In this document: one piece after another, positions 8,244 to 17,365 of the stretch | Position numbering within the stretch: the stretch's first letter is position 1 | How the letters are laid out: each line of letters begins with the position of its first letter | From: Lachnospiraceae bacterium | Lineage (GTDB): Bacteria; Bacillota_A; Clostridia; Lachnospirales; Lachnospiraceae | Direction of reading: 5' to 3' | Assembly: GCA_009911175.1 (NCBI GenBank) | Contig: QXWX01000017.1 | Coordinates: 28,784 to 92,783, forward strand | Length of the DNA stretch: 64,000 nucleotides | Position numbers and translations under genes: made by a program | Notes under the pieces: model-generated | Databases searched by the model: none | What the model was told of the DNA's origin: nothing | What the model saw: only the letters and a program-made list of their open reading frames with translations

Positions 8244-8270
8244 ATTCGGCCCTCCTACGGCGCAAAAAAT

Positions 8271-8335
8271 GCTAACTGTTCGGATTGCAGCCGTACAGTT
8301 AGCAAAAATGCCTGCATGATCAGATCATGCAGGCA
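8271..8335 (-). terminator. Tandem intrinsic terminators after hup
   Basis: Reading the minus strand, a palindrome TGCCTGCATGATC/GATCATGCAGGCA (8309-8335) is followed by TTTTT, and then GCTAACTGT/ACAGTTAGC (8271-8303) is followed by TTTTTT. Both have terminator form, and together they should strongly insulate rqcP from the abundant hup transcript. Confidence 0.88.
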
Positions 8336-8350
8336 TGATACACATCCTGA

Positions 8351-8623
8351 TTAATTCACAGCGTCCTTCAAAGCCTTGCCTGCTTTGAACTTCGGTGCCT
8401 TGCAGGCAGCAATCTTCATGGTGTTGCCGGTCTGCGGGTTTCTTCCTTCTCTTGCTGCTCTGGAAGTCACCTCAAATGTACCAAATCCAACCAGCTGAAC
8501 CTTCTCACCCTTCTTTAATTCTTCTGTTATAACTTCAACAAAAGCTTTTACGGCTTTTTCAGCGTCCTTCTTGGAAATCTCTGCGTTTTCTGCGATTGCT
8601 GCTACTAATTCTGTTTTGTTCAT
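8351..8623 (-). CDS. hup: Histone-like DNA-binding protein HU
   Basis: 90-residue [54 protein letters not shown], then the DNA-grasping arm with RxGRNPQTG and the end [16 protein letters not shown]. It dimerises and bends DNA to compact the nucleoid. Placement next to rqcP and the yab genes is usual in Firmicutes. AGGAGG lies 7-8 bases before the ATG. Confidence 0.97.
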   Translation of the reverse strand: MNKTELVAAIAENAEISKKDAEKAVKAFVEVITEELKKGEKVQLVGFGTFEVTSRAAREGRNPQTGNTMKIAACKAPKFKAGKALKDAVN

Positions 8624-8802
8624 GGATGTTTCCTCCTCTTTATTGTACTAGAACAACATTCATTCTAAGAATATATTAAGGCAAAAGCCCGCATACCCAC
8701 AGCCGACATGCCTGTGCTCATTGCCTACACGTATTGTTATACCTGTTTCTCCGTTCTTTGTCAAGGTATTTCCACGCATTTTATCATAATTACGTTACTA
8801 TT

Positions 8803-8949
8803 GTTACATGTCACACACTGACCAATCACTACGCTGATTGGTCAGGAGGATGCACATAAAAGCTGGGATTCAGGCCGTCCATTGCCGTAGGCAATTTTAA
8901 ATGACGGCCTGAGTTACAGGGCACGCCTGGTCAAGGTGTGACCTGTAAC
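8803..8949. repeat. 147-bp multi-hairpin element, copy 1
   Basis: It begins GTTACATGTCACAC and ends GGTGTGACCTGTAAC, nearly perfect 15-bp terminal inverted repeats. Inside are three hairpins: ACCAATCA/TGATTGGT, TCAGGCCGTC/GACGGCCTGA with inner ATTGCC/GGCAAT, and GTTACAGG/CCTGTAAC with a CACACC-type inner stem. The reverse complement matches 42940-43086 over the whole 147 bp with about 8 differences by my alignment. Shorter relatives lie at 25282-25362, 46547-46585 and 59521-59557. No coding capacity is seen; it resembles a MITE or a structured REP-type element. Confidence 0.85.
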
Positions 8950-8958
8950 TACTATTCA

Positions 8959-9044
8959 CAGTCAGATGAAAAATGGCAGTCGGATTCTTCAAGCGAAGCT
9001 TGTAAGAAGCCGATTGACAGTTTTTATCTGACTGGAATCAGTCA
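8959..9044. repeat. 80-bp hairpin-forming insertion flanked by CAGTCA duplication
   Basis: CAGTCAGAT (8959-8967) and ATCTGACTG (9026-9034) end a long imperfect hairpin whose inner arms contain AAAAA/TTTTT, TCGG/CCGA and TTCTT/AAGAA. CAGTCA occurs at 8959-8964 and again at 9039-9044. The sequence outside (CTATTCACAGTCA, then TTTCACT, ATGCGC, AAGCAGCC, CAAAGCTGTCTG up to about 9085) matches the uninterrupted copy at 6431-6488, so 8965-9044 looks like an insertion with a 6-base duplication. Confidence 0.65.
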
Positions 9045-9093
9045 TTTCACTTCTATGCGCGGAAGCAGCCGACAAAGCTGTCTGACAGCATAT

Positions 9094-10827
9094 TTAAAGC
9101 ATCTTATCGATCATCGCCAGGACTTCCTTGCCCATTGCCTCGGATTTTGCGTCTGCGTCCTCCATGGAGGTTCCTTTTACGCCGTAGTAGAATTTTACCT
9201 TCGGCTCCGTACCGGACGGCCTTACGCATACCCATGCGTCGTCGGTCAGGTCATAGTAGAGTACGTTGGAGGAAGGCAGGCCGGTTCCTGTTACTTCGCC
9301 TGTCTCCATATCTTTGATTGTGTCTGCCTTGTAGTCTCTTGCCTTGAGCACCTTGTAGCCCGCGATTTCTGCCGGCGGGTTCTTCCGCAGAGTCTCTAAG
9401 ATCTCCTGGATCTTGGCAAGCCCTTCGATCCCCTTCAGGGTAATGGACTGGATATCATCCTTATAATATCCGTAGCGGTCATACATCGCGATCATAGCAT
9501 CCCACAGGTTCATGCCCTTGGTCTTATAGTAAGCAGCCGCCTCGCAGAGGGCCATAGTCGCCACGATGGCATCCTTGTCCCTTGCGTGGGTTCCGATGAG
9601 ACATCCGTAGCTCTCCTCAAATCCGAACAGATACTCGCCCTTGCCGCTTGTCTCAAATCCAAGGATCTGCTGTCCGATGAACTTGAATCCGGTCAGGCAT
9701 TCGATCAGGTCCACACCGTAATACTTTGCGATGGCATCCGCCATATTCGTTGTCACGATGGTCTTGATAAACTTTCCGTCCGCCGGAAGTCCGCCGTCCA
9801 ATTCCTTCTTCTGCCCGATCTCATAATCCGCCAGCAGACAGCCGGACATATTTCCGGTCAGGGTATGGTATTCGCCGTTGGAGTCCTTTACACGGACACC
9901 GAGCCTGTCCGCGTCCGGATCGGTTGCCAGCACGATATCCGCGTCAATCTCCTTTGCCAGCTTCAGGCCCAGCTCAAATGCTTCCGCAGCCTCCGGGTTG
10001 GGGTAGGAAACCGTCGGAAATTCGCCGTCCGGCAGCTCCTGTTCCTTTACAACATAGACATTCTCAAAGCCCAGCTCCTTCAGGATACGGCGGGCCGGGA
10101 TGTTGCCTGTTCCGTGGAGAGGCGTATAAACAATCTTCAGATCCTTTGCCGCGGCGTCGATCGCGTCCTGGCGCTTCACCTGCTTTTTCAGCTCCGCAAT
10201 ATACGCGTCATCAATGTCCGCTCCGATGGACTCGTACAGCCCTGCTTCCTTTGCCGCATCCAATGACATGGTCTTCATGGTGGTATAATCCTCAACGGCC
10301 TTTACCTCATCCATGATCCCCTTGTCGTGAGGCGGAGTGATCTGCGCGCCGTCCGCCCAGTATACCTTATATCCGTTGTACTCCGGCGGATTGTGGCTTG
10401 CCGTAATATTGATCCCCGCAATACAGGAAAGCTTACGGACCGCAAAAGAAAGCTCCGGGGTGGGGCGCAGGGACTCGAACACGTAAGCCTTGATCCCGTT
10501 CGCCGCAAGGCAGAGCGCCGCCTCATCCGCGAATTCAGGCGACATACGGCGGGAATCATACGCGATCGCAACCCCTTTGTCCGCGCTTTTGTTCTTTATG
10601 ATATAATTTGCCAGTCCCTGTGTCGCCTTCCTGACCGTGTAAATGTTCATCCGGTTGGTTCCGGCTCCGATAATGCCGCGCAGCCCGGCAGTACCAAATT
10701 CCAGATCCATGTAAAAGCGCTCCTTGATCTCGTTGTCATCCTCCTTGATGCCTTCCAGCTCCGCCTTGGTCTCCGCGTCAAAATATGGATTCGACAGCCA
10801 TTCCTGGTATCTTTCTTTGTACTCCAT
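9094..10827 (-). CDS. pgcA: Alpha-phosphoglucomutase (phosphohexomutase family)
   Basis: 577 residues, interconverting glucose-1-phosphate and glucose-6-phosphate in the cytoplasm. Domains of the alpha-D-phosphohexomutase superfamily in order: FGTAGLRGIIGAGTNRMN, the phosphoserine loop GINITASHNPPEYNGYK, the metal-binding loop LATDPDADRLGVRV, the sugar-binding EESYG in FGFEESYGCLIG, and the phosphate-binding RPSGTEPKVKFYY. All key residues are present. The length matches the Firmicutes PgcA type rather than the shorter GlmM type. ATG at 10827 lies 7 bases after AGGAGG; ATG at 10830 is also possible. It supplies UDP-glucose synthesis and glycogen/galactose metabolism. Confidence 0.93.
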   Translation of the reverse strand: MEYKERYQEWLSNPYFDAETKAELEGIKEDDNEIKERFYMDLEFGTAGLRGIIGAGTNRMNIYTVRKATQGLANYIIKNKSADKGVAIAYDSRRMSPEFADEAALCLAANGIKAYVFESLRPTPELSFAVRKLSCIAGINITASHNPPEYNGYKVYWADGAQITPPHDKGIMDEVKAVEDYTTMKTMSLDAAKEAGLYESIGADIDDAYIAELKKQVKRQDAIDAAAKDLKIVYTPLHGTGNIPARRILKELGFENVYVVKEQELPDGEFPTVSYPNPEAAEAFELGLKLAKEIDADIVLATDPDADRLGVRVKDSNGEYHTLTGNMSGCLLADYEIGQKKELDGGLPADGKFIKTIVTTNMADAIAKYYGVDLIECLTGFKFIGQQILGFETSGKGEYLFGFEESYGCLIGTHARDKDAIVATMALCEAAAYYKTKGMNLWDAMIAMYDRYGYYKDDIQSITLKGIEGLAKIQEILETLRKNPPAEIAGYKVLKARDYKADTIKDMETGEVTGTGLPSSNVLYYDLTDDAWVCVRPSGTEPKVKFYYGVKGTSMEDADAKSEAMGKEVLAMIDKML

Positions 10828-10980
10828 CATAGTACCTCCTGATATATAATCTATAATCACTGTCGCTCGTACCGCATCCCATCTGTCCCCTTTCGATTCT
10901 CTCCCTGACAGACAGGCGGTCCGGCCGGACAGCCGCTATTCGTTTATTATACATCAGCTCCCGGCAAAAAGGAAGTCATT

Positions 10981-12033
10981 TTACAGGGAGAAGGCAAAAA
11001 TCTTCTGTATAAACCGGATTTTTTCTTCGGTCTGCAAGACAGCGGTCTGCAGCTTTTCTACGCTCTTCTCCGGGATCCAGGCTTTGTTGGAATGATAATA
11101 GCTGTTGGCAGTCTTCCAGAACTTTTCCGGGTAGGCGGTCTTCAGCGCGATCACCTCCAGCTCCCCCGGGGAAAACGGCCGGATCTCCGCATAAGCCTCC
11201 AGCATGGCGCGGCCCAGGGATTCCTTCCACTTGTGTTTTTCCATGACCTTGCGCAGGAAATAGTACAGATCCAGGACCTGAACATCTCTGTGGAAGTGTT
11301 CAAAGTTGGTGGTGGCAATGGATGCCCCTCCTGATCTAGCATTTCCCGGCAGCATGATGAGATTGTGGTAATTGTAGTCTCCATGCACCAGAAGCCCCTC
11401 TTTCAGGCTCTTCCGGTACAGTTCTTCATAATCCGAATCCTCCAGTCTTCTGGTGACCCGCATGGCAAGCTGATACATGCTGTCGAAATATTTCAGAAAC
11501 AGATATTCAAATTCCCCTTTATTCACCTTGTTCCGGATATAGCCGCGCACCTTTTTCAGTTCCCGGTTATGGCAGAGAAATTCCTCTTTGAGATGCCTTC
11601 CCGAAGGCGGTGACAGCTCCTGCCCATCCGGATCAGGAGGAATCTCTGCCGCGGAGACGGAAAAATGCTTCCAGCACATGATCTCGTGGAGACGGGCAAG
11701 GTTCCTGACCGCTTCCAGCACATCTGCTTCCCGGCGCACATCGCACTCCCGTCCCGCGTACCATTTTTTCAGCATATACCGAGTCTGGCCGCGGAATGTG
11801 CTGACCAGCTCCTTCTCCCGGTTCCTGACCGGGGTGTCCACCTCCGGATACCCCCGCGACTCCAGATGACGCAGCAGTATATACAGTAAAAGGGCACGCC
11901 GGTCAGACACTGCCGCCTCCTTCAACACCATTGTTCCTTCTTTTGTCTCGCAAAAAAATGCACCCCTGATCTTGCGGGTGCTTATCACTTCGACGTCAAA
12001 TTGCTCCAAGACTTCCAGCTCGTACTCTCTCAT
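10981..12033 (-). CDS. cotS: CotS-family spore coat protein (kinase fold, altered metal Asp)
   Basis: 350 residues of the CotS/YsxE family, which has an aminoglycoside phosphotransferase-like fold and belongs to the spore coat. The catalytic-loop motif is visible as LVHGDYNYHNLIML (about 215-228). The second motif, usually a metal-binding Asp followed by a small aromatic segment, reads IATTNFEHFHRDVQVLDLYYFLR, so the Asp position is Asn. That suggests a pseudokinase or weak kinase, as is common in coat proteins. It lies between cca and pgcA with short gaps. GAGGGGG precedes the ATG. The family call is solid; any enzymatic activity is doubtful. Confidence 0.82.
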   Translation of the reverse strand: MREYELEVLEQFDVEVISTRKIRGAFFCETKEGTMVLKEAAVSDRRALLLYILLRHLESRGYPEVDTPVRNREKELVSTFRGQTRYMLKKWYAGRECDVRREADVLEAVRNLARLHEIMCWKHFSVSAAEIPPDPDGQELSPPSGRHLKEEFLCHNRELKKVRGYIRNKVNKGEFEYLFLKYFDSMYQLAMRVTRRLEDSDYEELYRKSLKEGLLVHGDYNYHNLIMLPGNARSGGASIATTNFEHFHRDVQVLDLYYFLRKVMEKHKWKESLGRAMLEAYAEIRPFSPGELEVIALKTAYPEKFWKTANSYYHSNKAWIPEKSVEKLQTAVLQTEEKIRFIQKIFAFSL

Positions 12034-12063
12034 GGCTGCCCCCTCATATTATAGGTTTCGTAC

Positions 12064-12120
12064 CTGTTCAGTACACCCGCGGATCCGGACGGTACCGCCT
12101 GGTCCTGCCGTACTGAACAG
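12064..12120. repeat. Inverted repeat between cca and cotS
   Basis: CTGTTCAGTAC (12064-12074) and GTACTGAACAG (12110-12120) are perfect 11-base inverted copies separated by 35 GC-rich bases that include the palindrome CGGTACCG. No T-run follows on either strand, so it is more likely an mRNA structure or REP-type element than a terminator. Confidence 0.55.
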
Positions 12121-12181
12121 CTACACAAGATTCGCTGATCATCAGCTTTTCTATATCTATGAGAGAAACAGCCCGGGTATG

Positions 12182-13516
12182 CTAAAGTCCAAGCTTTTCT
12201 TTTACATATTCGCACAAAATTTCTTTTTTGTTGCAGTCCGGATCATCAATGACCCATTCCAGAAGCTCCTGGAGCATGCTGCCAAGCTTCTGCCCCGGTT
12301 CCATACCGATCGCCATCAGGTCCTTCCCGGTCACGGCCAGGTCATGGAGCGTGACACAGTGCTCCTGTACCAGCGCTTCCTGATACAGCTCCCGCATTTT
12401 GATGATATTTTCCACCTTTTCCCGCTTCTGATAGACGCTCTGCGCCTTCACATCCGCCAGCCGCACCGCCAGGTAATAGGGGAACAGCTCCACCCCGATC
12501 CGGTTCATGGCCCGCCGCACATTCTGGGGCGTGGCTTCTACCCGGTAATCGTGGTAGCAGACCAGCCGGGTCACCTTCTTGATCGTGTCATTGTCAAATT
12601 TGAGACGGCGCATCACCACATTGGCCAGCTCTTCGCTGACGATCGCATGGCCCTTGAAATGATCCCGCCCGTTTTCGTCCGTCGTCTTCATGGCCGGCTT
12701 TCCCATGTCGTGGAACAGCATGGTCAGACGGAGGATCTTGTCTCTTTTCACATTCTTGATGGCCTGGACCGTGTGCTCCGCCACGTCATACTTATGGTGA
12801 GGAGTATTCTGAGCCACGCCTTCCATCTCATCCCACTCCGGCAGAATCACTCTCGTGATCCCCAGCCGGTATGCCTCCCGGATCTGCTCCGGATGGTTGG
12901 AGACCAGAATCTTCACCAGCTCCGCCCGGATCCGCTCGGCGCTGACATGCTGCAGGCTGGGCGCCAGCTCCTTAATGGCCGCCTCTGTAGATTTTTCAAT
13001 GGAAAATCCAAGCTGCGCCGAAAACCGGACAGCCCGGAGGATTCGAAGGGCATCCTCCGAAAAACGCTCTTTTGCGTCTCCCACGCACCGGATCAGGTGG
13101 TAGTTCAGGTCCTTCATCCCTCCGAACACGTCCACCAGACGCACATCATCATTATATGCCATAGCGTTGATCGTAAAATCCCGACGCTTCAGATCCTCTT
13201 CCAGATTGTTGGTAAACCGGACCTCCTTTGGATGGCGGTTGTCCTCATACACACCGTCAATCCGGTATGTAGTCACTTCAAAGCTGTCCTTCCCCAGAAG
13301 CACGGTCACAGTCCCGTGCTCGATCCCGGTATCCACGGTCCTGCGGAACATCCGCTTGATATCCGCCGGCTTTGCCGAGGTGGTGATATCCCAGTCCTGG
13401 GGCTTCTTCGCCAGGATCGAATCCCGGACGCACCCGCCCACGGCATAGGCGTCATGCCCATGCATCTGGAGATTCAGAATTATCATCAGTACTTTATTTG
13501 GCAATACAATCTTCAC
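12182..13516 (-). CDS. cca: CCA-adding tRNA nucleotidyltransferase with HD domain
   Basis: 444 residues. It adds or repairs the 3' CCA of tRNAs. The head has the class II nucleotidyltransferase signature AVGGCVRDSIL with QDWDITTSAKP (catalytic Asp pair), then the strand HGTVTVLL, the neck RRDFTINAMAYN, and the template helix around EDALRILRAVRFSAQLGF. A C-terminal HD domain (LTMLFHDMGKP, about 255-265, and CYHDYRVEA) suggests extra phosphohydrolase activity, as in E. coli-type CCA enzymes. The start is GTG, preceded by AAGGA. It follows asnS closely, so the two may be cotranscribed. Confidence 0.95.
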   Translation of the reverse strand: MKIVLPNKVLMIILNLQMHGHDAYAVGGCVRDSILAKKPQDWDITTSAKPADIKRMFRRTVDTGIEHGTVTVLLGKDSFEVTTYRIDGVYEDNRHPKEVRFTNNLEEDLKRRDFTINAMAYNDDVRLVDVFGGMKDLNYHLIRCVGDAKERFSEDALRILRAVRFSAQLGFSIEKSTEAAIKELAPSLQHVSAERIRAELVKILVSNHPEQIREAYRLGITRVILPEWDEMEGVAQNTPHHKYDVAEHTVQAIKNVKRDKILRLTMLFHDMGKPAMKTTDENGRDHFKGHAIVSEELANVVMRRLKFDNDTIKKVTRLVCYHDYRVEATPQNVRRAMNRIGVELFPYYLAVRLADVKAQSVYQKREKVENIIKMRELYQEALVQEHCVTLHDLAVTGKDLMAIGMEPGQKLGSMLQELLEWVIDDPDCNKKEILCEYVKEKLGL

Positions 13517-13575
13517 ACGAACACATCCTTCTGTAACTCAGTCTGCCGCAGTCTCCCGGCATTCACGCCTCCGGT

Positions 13576-14967
13576 CTATAATTCGCAGTTCTTCACGGTC
13601 CTCGGGAAGGGCACCACGTCACGGATATTGGCCATGCCGGTGAGATACATCACACAGCGTTCAAAGCCAAGCCCGAAGCCCGCGTGGCGGGTGGAGCCGT
13701 ATTTCCTCAGATCCAGATAGAACTGGTAGTCCTCTTCTTTTAAATTCAGTTCCTTCATCCTTGCGCGCAGCTTCTCATAGTCGTCTTCCCTCTGGCTCCC
13801 GCCGATGATCTCTCCGATTCCGGGCACCAGACAGTCCACGGCCGCAACGGTCTTTCCGTCCTCATTCAGCTTCATATAAAACGCCTTGATCTCCTTCGGA
13901 TAATCCGTCACGAATACAGGGCGCTTGAATACCTGCTCGGTAAGATACCGCTCATGCTCTGTCTGCAGGTCGCAGCCCCAGGATACCTTATACTCAAACT
14001 TGTCGTTATTTTTGCTCAGAATATCAATGGCCTCTGTATAAGTCACCTTGGCAAAATCCGATTCCACTACATTTTTCAGGCGTTCCAGAAGTCCCTTGTC
14101 CACAAAGGAATTGAAGAAATTCATCTCCTCCGGTGCCTGCTCCATCACATAGGAGATCACATATTTCAGCATGGCCTCCGCCAGCTCCATATTGTCCTCC
14201 AGATCGGCAAACGCAATCTCCGGCTCGATCATCCAGAACTCCGCCGCATGACGGGTGGTGTTGGAATTTTCCGCCCGGAAGGTGGGACCGAAGGTATAAA
14301 TGCTCCGGAACGCCTGGGCGTAGGTCTCGCCGTTGAGCTGGCCGCTGACCGTCAGGCTGGTCTCCTTCCCGAAGAAATCCTGGGTATAATCCACGCTTCC
14401 ATCCGGGTTCTTCGGCAGATCTCCCATGTCCAGCGTGGTCACCCGGAACATCTCGCCCGCTCCCTCGCAGTCGCTTCCAGTGATCAGCGGAGTATGCACA
14501 TACACAAATCCCCTCTCCTGGAAGAACTTATGAATGGCGTAAGCCGCCAGAGACCGTACCCGGAATACGGCCTGAAATGTATTCGTCCTGGGCCGCAGAT
14601 GGGAAATGGTCCTGAGATATTCAAAGCTGTGGCGCTTTTTCTGCAGCGGATAATCCGGCGCGGAAGCCCCTTCCACCGTCACTTCCTCCGCCTGGATCTC
14701 GAAGGGCTGCTTTGCCTGAGGTGTCGCCACCAGGGTTCCTGTAATGACCACCGCCGCCCCTACGTTCTGTTTTGAAATCTCCTGGAAGTTGTCCATTTTA
14801 TCATGATATACGATCTGCAGCGGTTCAAAATAAGAGCCGTCATTGACTACGATAAATCCGAATGTCTTGGAATCCCGGATGCTGCGGATCCAGCCTCCGA
14901 CCGTTACCTGCTTGTCCAGATAAGCTTCTCTGTTTTTAAATAATTCCCGAATTGTCACTAATTCCAT
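13576..14967 (-). CDS. asnS: Asparaginyl-tRNA synthetase
   Basis: 463-residue class IIb synthetase that charges tRNA-Asn. The N-terminal OB fold (anticodon binding, about 1-110) begins [26 protein letters not shown]. The catalytic core has motif 2 ([21 protein letters not shown]) and motif 3 ([15 protein letters not shown]). The short form and the ending [15 protein letters not shown] are typical of AsnRS rather than AspRS. I use ATG 14967 with GGAG 10 bases upstream; an open extension to 15168 runs through the leader and has no ribosome site. No T-box motif was seen upstream. Confidence 0.96.
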   Translation of the reverse strand: MELVTIRELFKNREAYLDKQVTVGGWIRSIRDSKTFGFIVVNDGSYFEPLQIVYHDKMDNFQEISKQNVGAAVVITGTLVATPQAKQPFEIQAEEVTVEGASAPDYPLQKKRHSFEYLRTISHLRPRTNTFQAVFRVRSLAAYAIHKFFQERGFVYVHTPLITGSDCEGAGEMFRVTTLDMGDLPKNPDGSVDYTQDFFGKETSLTVSGQLNGETYAQAFRSIYTFGPTFRAENSNTTRHAAEFWMIEPEIAFADLEDNMELAEAMLKYVISYVMEQAPEEMNFFNSFVDKGLLERLKNVVESDFAKVTYTEAIDILSKNNDKFEYKVSWGCDLQTEHERYLTEQVFKRPVFVTDYPKEIKAFYMKLNEDGKTVAAVDCLVPGIGEIIGGSQREDDYEKLRARMKELNLKEEDYQFYLDLRKYGSTRHAGFGLGFERCVMYLTGMANIRDVVPFPRTVKNCEL

Positions 14968-15183
14968 CTCAAAATACTCCTTTTTTATTGTAAGGCAGAT
15001 TGGCCGCGCGTCTGCCGGCGCATCTGCGGCAATTTCTTTCCGCTTTACAGTATATCCGTTTCCGCGGATAAAATCAACCTCATAATCCTGCCGTGTCCCA
15101 AAAAATTTCCAGCTGCGCGGTTGGAAAATGGCCGCGGATAATTCCATTTCTGATCCAGAGCAATACAAGATTTAAAAAATGGA

Positions 15184-15256
15184 TTGACAACTGCATTTTT
15201 ATCGTCTATACTAAGCATGTAATTTAGTTTGTTACTTGACTAACTAACTATATAAG
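15184..15256 (+). promoter_or_regulatory. Promoter and likely operator of the ytrA-ABC operon
   Basis: TTGACA (15184-15189) and TATACT (15207-15212) are spaced by 17 bases, a near-consensus SigA promoter. Just downstream, TTAGT at about 15222 and ACTAA at about 15239-15247 form an interrupted inverted repeat with a repeated TAACTAAC tail. YtrA-type GntR proteins repress their own operons from such sites, so this is probably the self-operator. The rest of the 14968-15270 gap shows no gene. Confidence 0.8.
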
Positions 15257-15269
15257 CGAGGTGATCCTA

Positions 15270-15653
15270 TTGAAGATAAATCCGGACCTGGATAAGCCGA
15301 TTTTTATCCAGATCGCTGAACAGCTGGAGGACTCGATCTTTACAGGTGTCTTCCCGGAGGAAACGAAAATTCCATCCACGAATGAGATCTCTGCCCTGCT
15401 GAGCATCAACCCGCACACAGTCCTAAAAGGGATGAACCTGCTGGTGGATGGAGATATGGTTTACAAGAGGAGAGGGCTTGGGATGTTTGTAAGGGAAGGG
15501 GCGGTGGAGCGGATCCGCCGGAAGCGCCAGAGCCAGTTTTACAGCCAGTACGTTGCTGTACTGGTTCAGGAAGCATTAAAGCTGGAAATGCCGAAGGAAG
15601 AGCTTATAGCACTGATAGAAAGGGGTTATATCAATGAAAGCAATTCAGATTAA
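15270..15653 (+). CDS. GntR-family regulator, YtrA subfamily
   Basis: 127 residues: an N-terminal winged helix (KPIFIQIAEQLEDSIFTGVFPEETKIPSTNEISALLSINPHTVLKGMNLLVDGDMVYKRRGLGMFV) and a short helical dimerisation tail of about 45 residues, the YtrA layout without a large ligand domain. I place the start at TTG 15270, since AGGTGA ends 7 bases upstream and MKINPDLDKPI is the usual subfamily beginning; GTG at 15261 overlaps the ribosome site. It overlaps the ABC ATPase gene by 20 bases. It likely represses the operon and responds to cell-envelope stress, by analogy with Bacillus YtrA. Confidence 0.9.
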   Translation: MKINPDLDKPIFIQIAEQLEDSIFTGVFPEETKIPSTNEISALLSINPHTVLKGMNLLVDGDMVYKRRGLGMFVREGAVERIRRKRQSQFYSQYVAVLVQEALKLEMPKEELIALIERGYINESNSD

Positions 15654-16494
15654 TCATATTACGAAGCGGTACGGCAATGTGGCTGCCCTTGAAGATCTCT
15701 CTTTTTCATTTGAGTACGGAAAGATCTACGGATTGTTGGGGCGAAACGGCGCCGGTAAGTCTACTTTGATCAATATCATCGCAAACCGTCTCTTTGCGGA
15801 CGAGGGCGAGGTTCTGATCGACGGCCTGCCCGCGAAGGAGAATATGGCAGTACATGAAAAGCTGTTCTGCATGAGCGACCAGAACCTGTATGACAGCAAT
15901 TTGAAGATCCGAGATATTTTCAAGTGGACCGGCCGGTTTTACGACCATTTTCAGATGGATCAGGCCTTTGAGATCGCAGAAATGTTTTCTCTGGATACCA
16001 AAAAGCGGTTTCCCGCCCTTTCCAATGGACAGCAGTCCATCTTTAAACTGACGGTCGCCCTTGCCCTGGATGTTCCCTATGTGATCTTCGACGAGCCGGT
16101 GCTGGGACTGGACGCGAACCACAGGGAGCTGTTCTATCATCTGCTGCTGCGGGATTATGAAGAACGCCAGAGAACGATCATCCTGGCGACACACCTGATC
16201 GAAGAGGTTGCGAATATCATCGAGGAAGTGGTGCTGATCGACAAGGGCAGGCTTCTCCTGCAGGAGTCCGCGGAAACCCTTCTGGACAGAGGATACTGTG
16301 TATCCGGATCTGAGAATGCGGTTCGGGATTTCTGTATCGATAAACAAGTGATCGGGTACGATGAGCTGGGCGCCCTCAGGCTGGCTTATATCCTGGGCGC
16401 AAGAGAGGACCTGCCGAAGGGCAGTCCATTGCAGATCTCTCATATGAATCTGCAGAAGCTGTTTGTGAAATTAACAGAGAAAGGCGGTAACTGA
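15634..16494 (+). CDS. ABC transporter ATP-binding protein (YtrB-like)
   Basis: 286 residues. The nucleotide-binding domain has Walker A LLGRNGAGKSTL (about 34-45), Q-loop in MSDQN, a signature that reads LSNGQQS instead of LSGGQ, Walker B YVIFDEPVLGLDA and switch His in ILATHLIEE. The C-terminal 70 residues form a poorly conserved regulatory extension. The partner is the permease one base downstream. In the YtrA class the exporter often counters peptide antibiotics; the substrate here is unknown. Confidence 0.92.
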   Translation: MKAIQINHITKRYGNVAALEDLSFSFEYGKIYGLLGRNGAGKSTLINIIANRLFADEGEVLIDGLPAKENMAVHEKLFCMSDQNLYDSNLKIRDIFKWTGRFYDHFQMDQAFEIAEMFSLDTKKRFPALSNGQQSIFKLTVALALDVPYVIFDEPVLGLDANHRELFYHLLLRDYEERQRTIILATHLIEEVANIIEEVVLIDKGRLLLQESAETLLDRGYCVSGSENAVRDFCIDKQVIGYDELGALRLAYILGAREDLPKGSPLQISHMNLQKLFVKLTEKGGN

Positions 16495-16495
16495 T

Positions 16496-17263
16496 ATGAA
16501 AAAAATGCGTATATTAATCCGATATGAATGCGAACTTTCCTGGAAGTATATCTGGATTTTTTACCTTGCAATCGCGATTGTCTTTCCCACTGTCTACGGC
16601 CTGCTCTACCTTCTGACACATGAAACTGGAAGGATAAACTGCCTGGAAATGAATACCATGATCTTTGTCGGGATCGTCGGCATGATGCAGATAAACGAGG
16701 ATTTCCGGATGCTGATGCAGAACGGCTTTACCAGGGCTTATATTTTTTCCGCCACCGCTGCCCAGTTTGCCTTTATATCCGGCCTGATGTCTCTGATCGA
16801 TACGGCTGCCGGAATGGTTCTTCGAGGGCTCCTGTCCGGGTTGTTTGATTATGAAACCATCTTCGAAAGCTTATACGGATATGGGCATCCGGCCGTTTTG
16901 CGCTGTCTCTGGCTGTTCCTGGTCTATCTACTGATCAGCAGCCTGGGGTTCTTCTTTGCCCTGGTCATAAACCGGGTGCCGAAAAAGCTCTCCGTATTCG
17001 CAGTCACGATCCTTGCTGCCCTCCTTTTGCTTGGAATTCCCTTCCTGTTCGCAGCTGTATCCGCTCCCTGGAAAGCTGTCGGACACAGCATCCTGAGCTT
17101 TACGGTAAGATGCTTCGGCTTCATGGACGACGGTACGGTACGGCTGACCAATCCGATCTTTCTTCTGCTCCTGTGTATCGGGATCCTGAGCGCCGGCTCC
17201 TATTTGATCATACGGCGTACGGAACTCAGCGCCGTCAGAAGAAGCGCGCTTACTTTGAATTGA
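16496..17263 (+). CDS. ABC transporter permease (ABC-2 type, YtrC-like)
   Basis: 255-residue integral membrane protein with about six hydrophobic segments (around 18-40, 52-66, 81-103, 137-160, 168-191 and 217-235). The start overlaps the region directly after the ATPase stop, so translation is coupled. No sequence motif tells the substrate. It completes a minimal exporter whose only other parts are the regulator and ATPase. Confidence 0.85.
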   Translation: MKKMRILIRYECELSWKYIWIFYLAIAIVFPTVYGLLYLLTHETGRINCLEMNTMIFVGIVGMMQINEDFRMLMQNGFTRAYIFSATAAQFAFISGLMSLIDTAAGMVLRGLLSGLFDYETIFESLYGYGHPAVLRCLWLFLVYLLISSLGFFFALVINRVPKKLSVFAVTILAALLLLGIPFLFAAVSAPWKAVGHSILSFTVRCFGFMDDGTVRLTNPIFLLLLCIGILSAGSYLIIRRTELSAVRRSALTLN

Positions 17264-17285
17264 TACGTTATGGTCACAAAGTATA

Positions 17286-17351
17286 AGGAGTTGCAGGAAA
17301 ATAACTGATGCAGATCGCGCAGGATGTGTCAGTTATTTTTCTACAACTCCT
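17286..17351. terminator. Terminator-like hairpin between convergent genes
   Basis: AGGAGTTG (17286-17293) pairs with CAACTCCT (17344-17351), and inside AAAATAACTGA pairs with TCAGTTATTTTT. The T-rich right arm faces the plus-strand ABC operon and the A-rich left arm faces the minus-strand fapA-like gene, which has its stop only 15 bases away. It resembles the dispersed hairpin family at 32873 and 57599. Confidence 0.8.
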
Positions 17352-17365
17352 AAATGAAAGCCTGA

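Noticed and set aside
11972..13720. 582-codon plus-strand frame opposite cca
   Set aside because: Antisense of the CCA-adding enzyme, whose motifs are unmistakable on the minus strand.
14968..15180. T-box leader for asnS
   Set aside because: No T-box sequence (AGGGTGGNACCGCG type) or terminator/antiterminator pair was seen on the minus strand.
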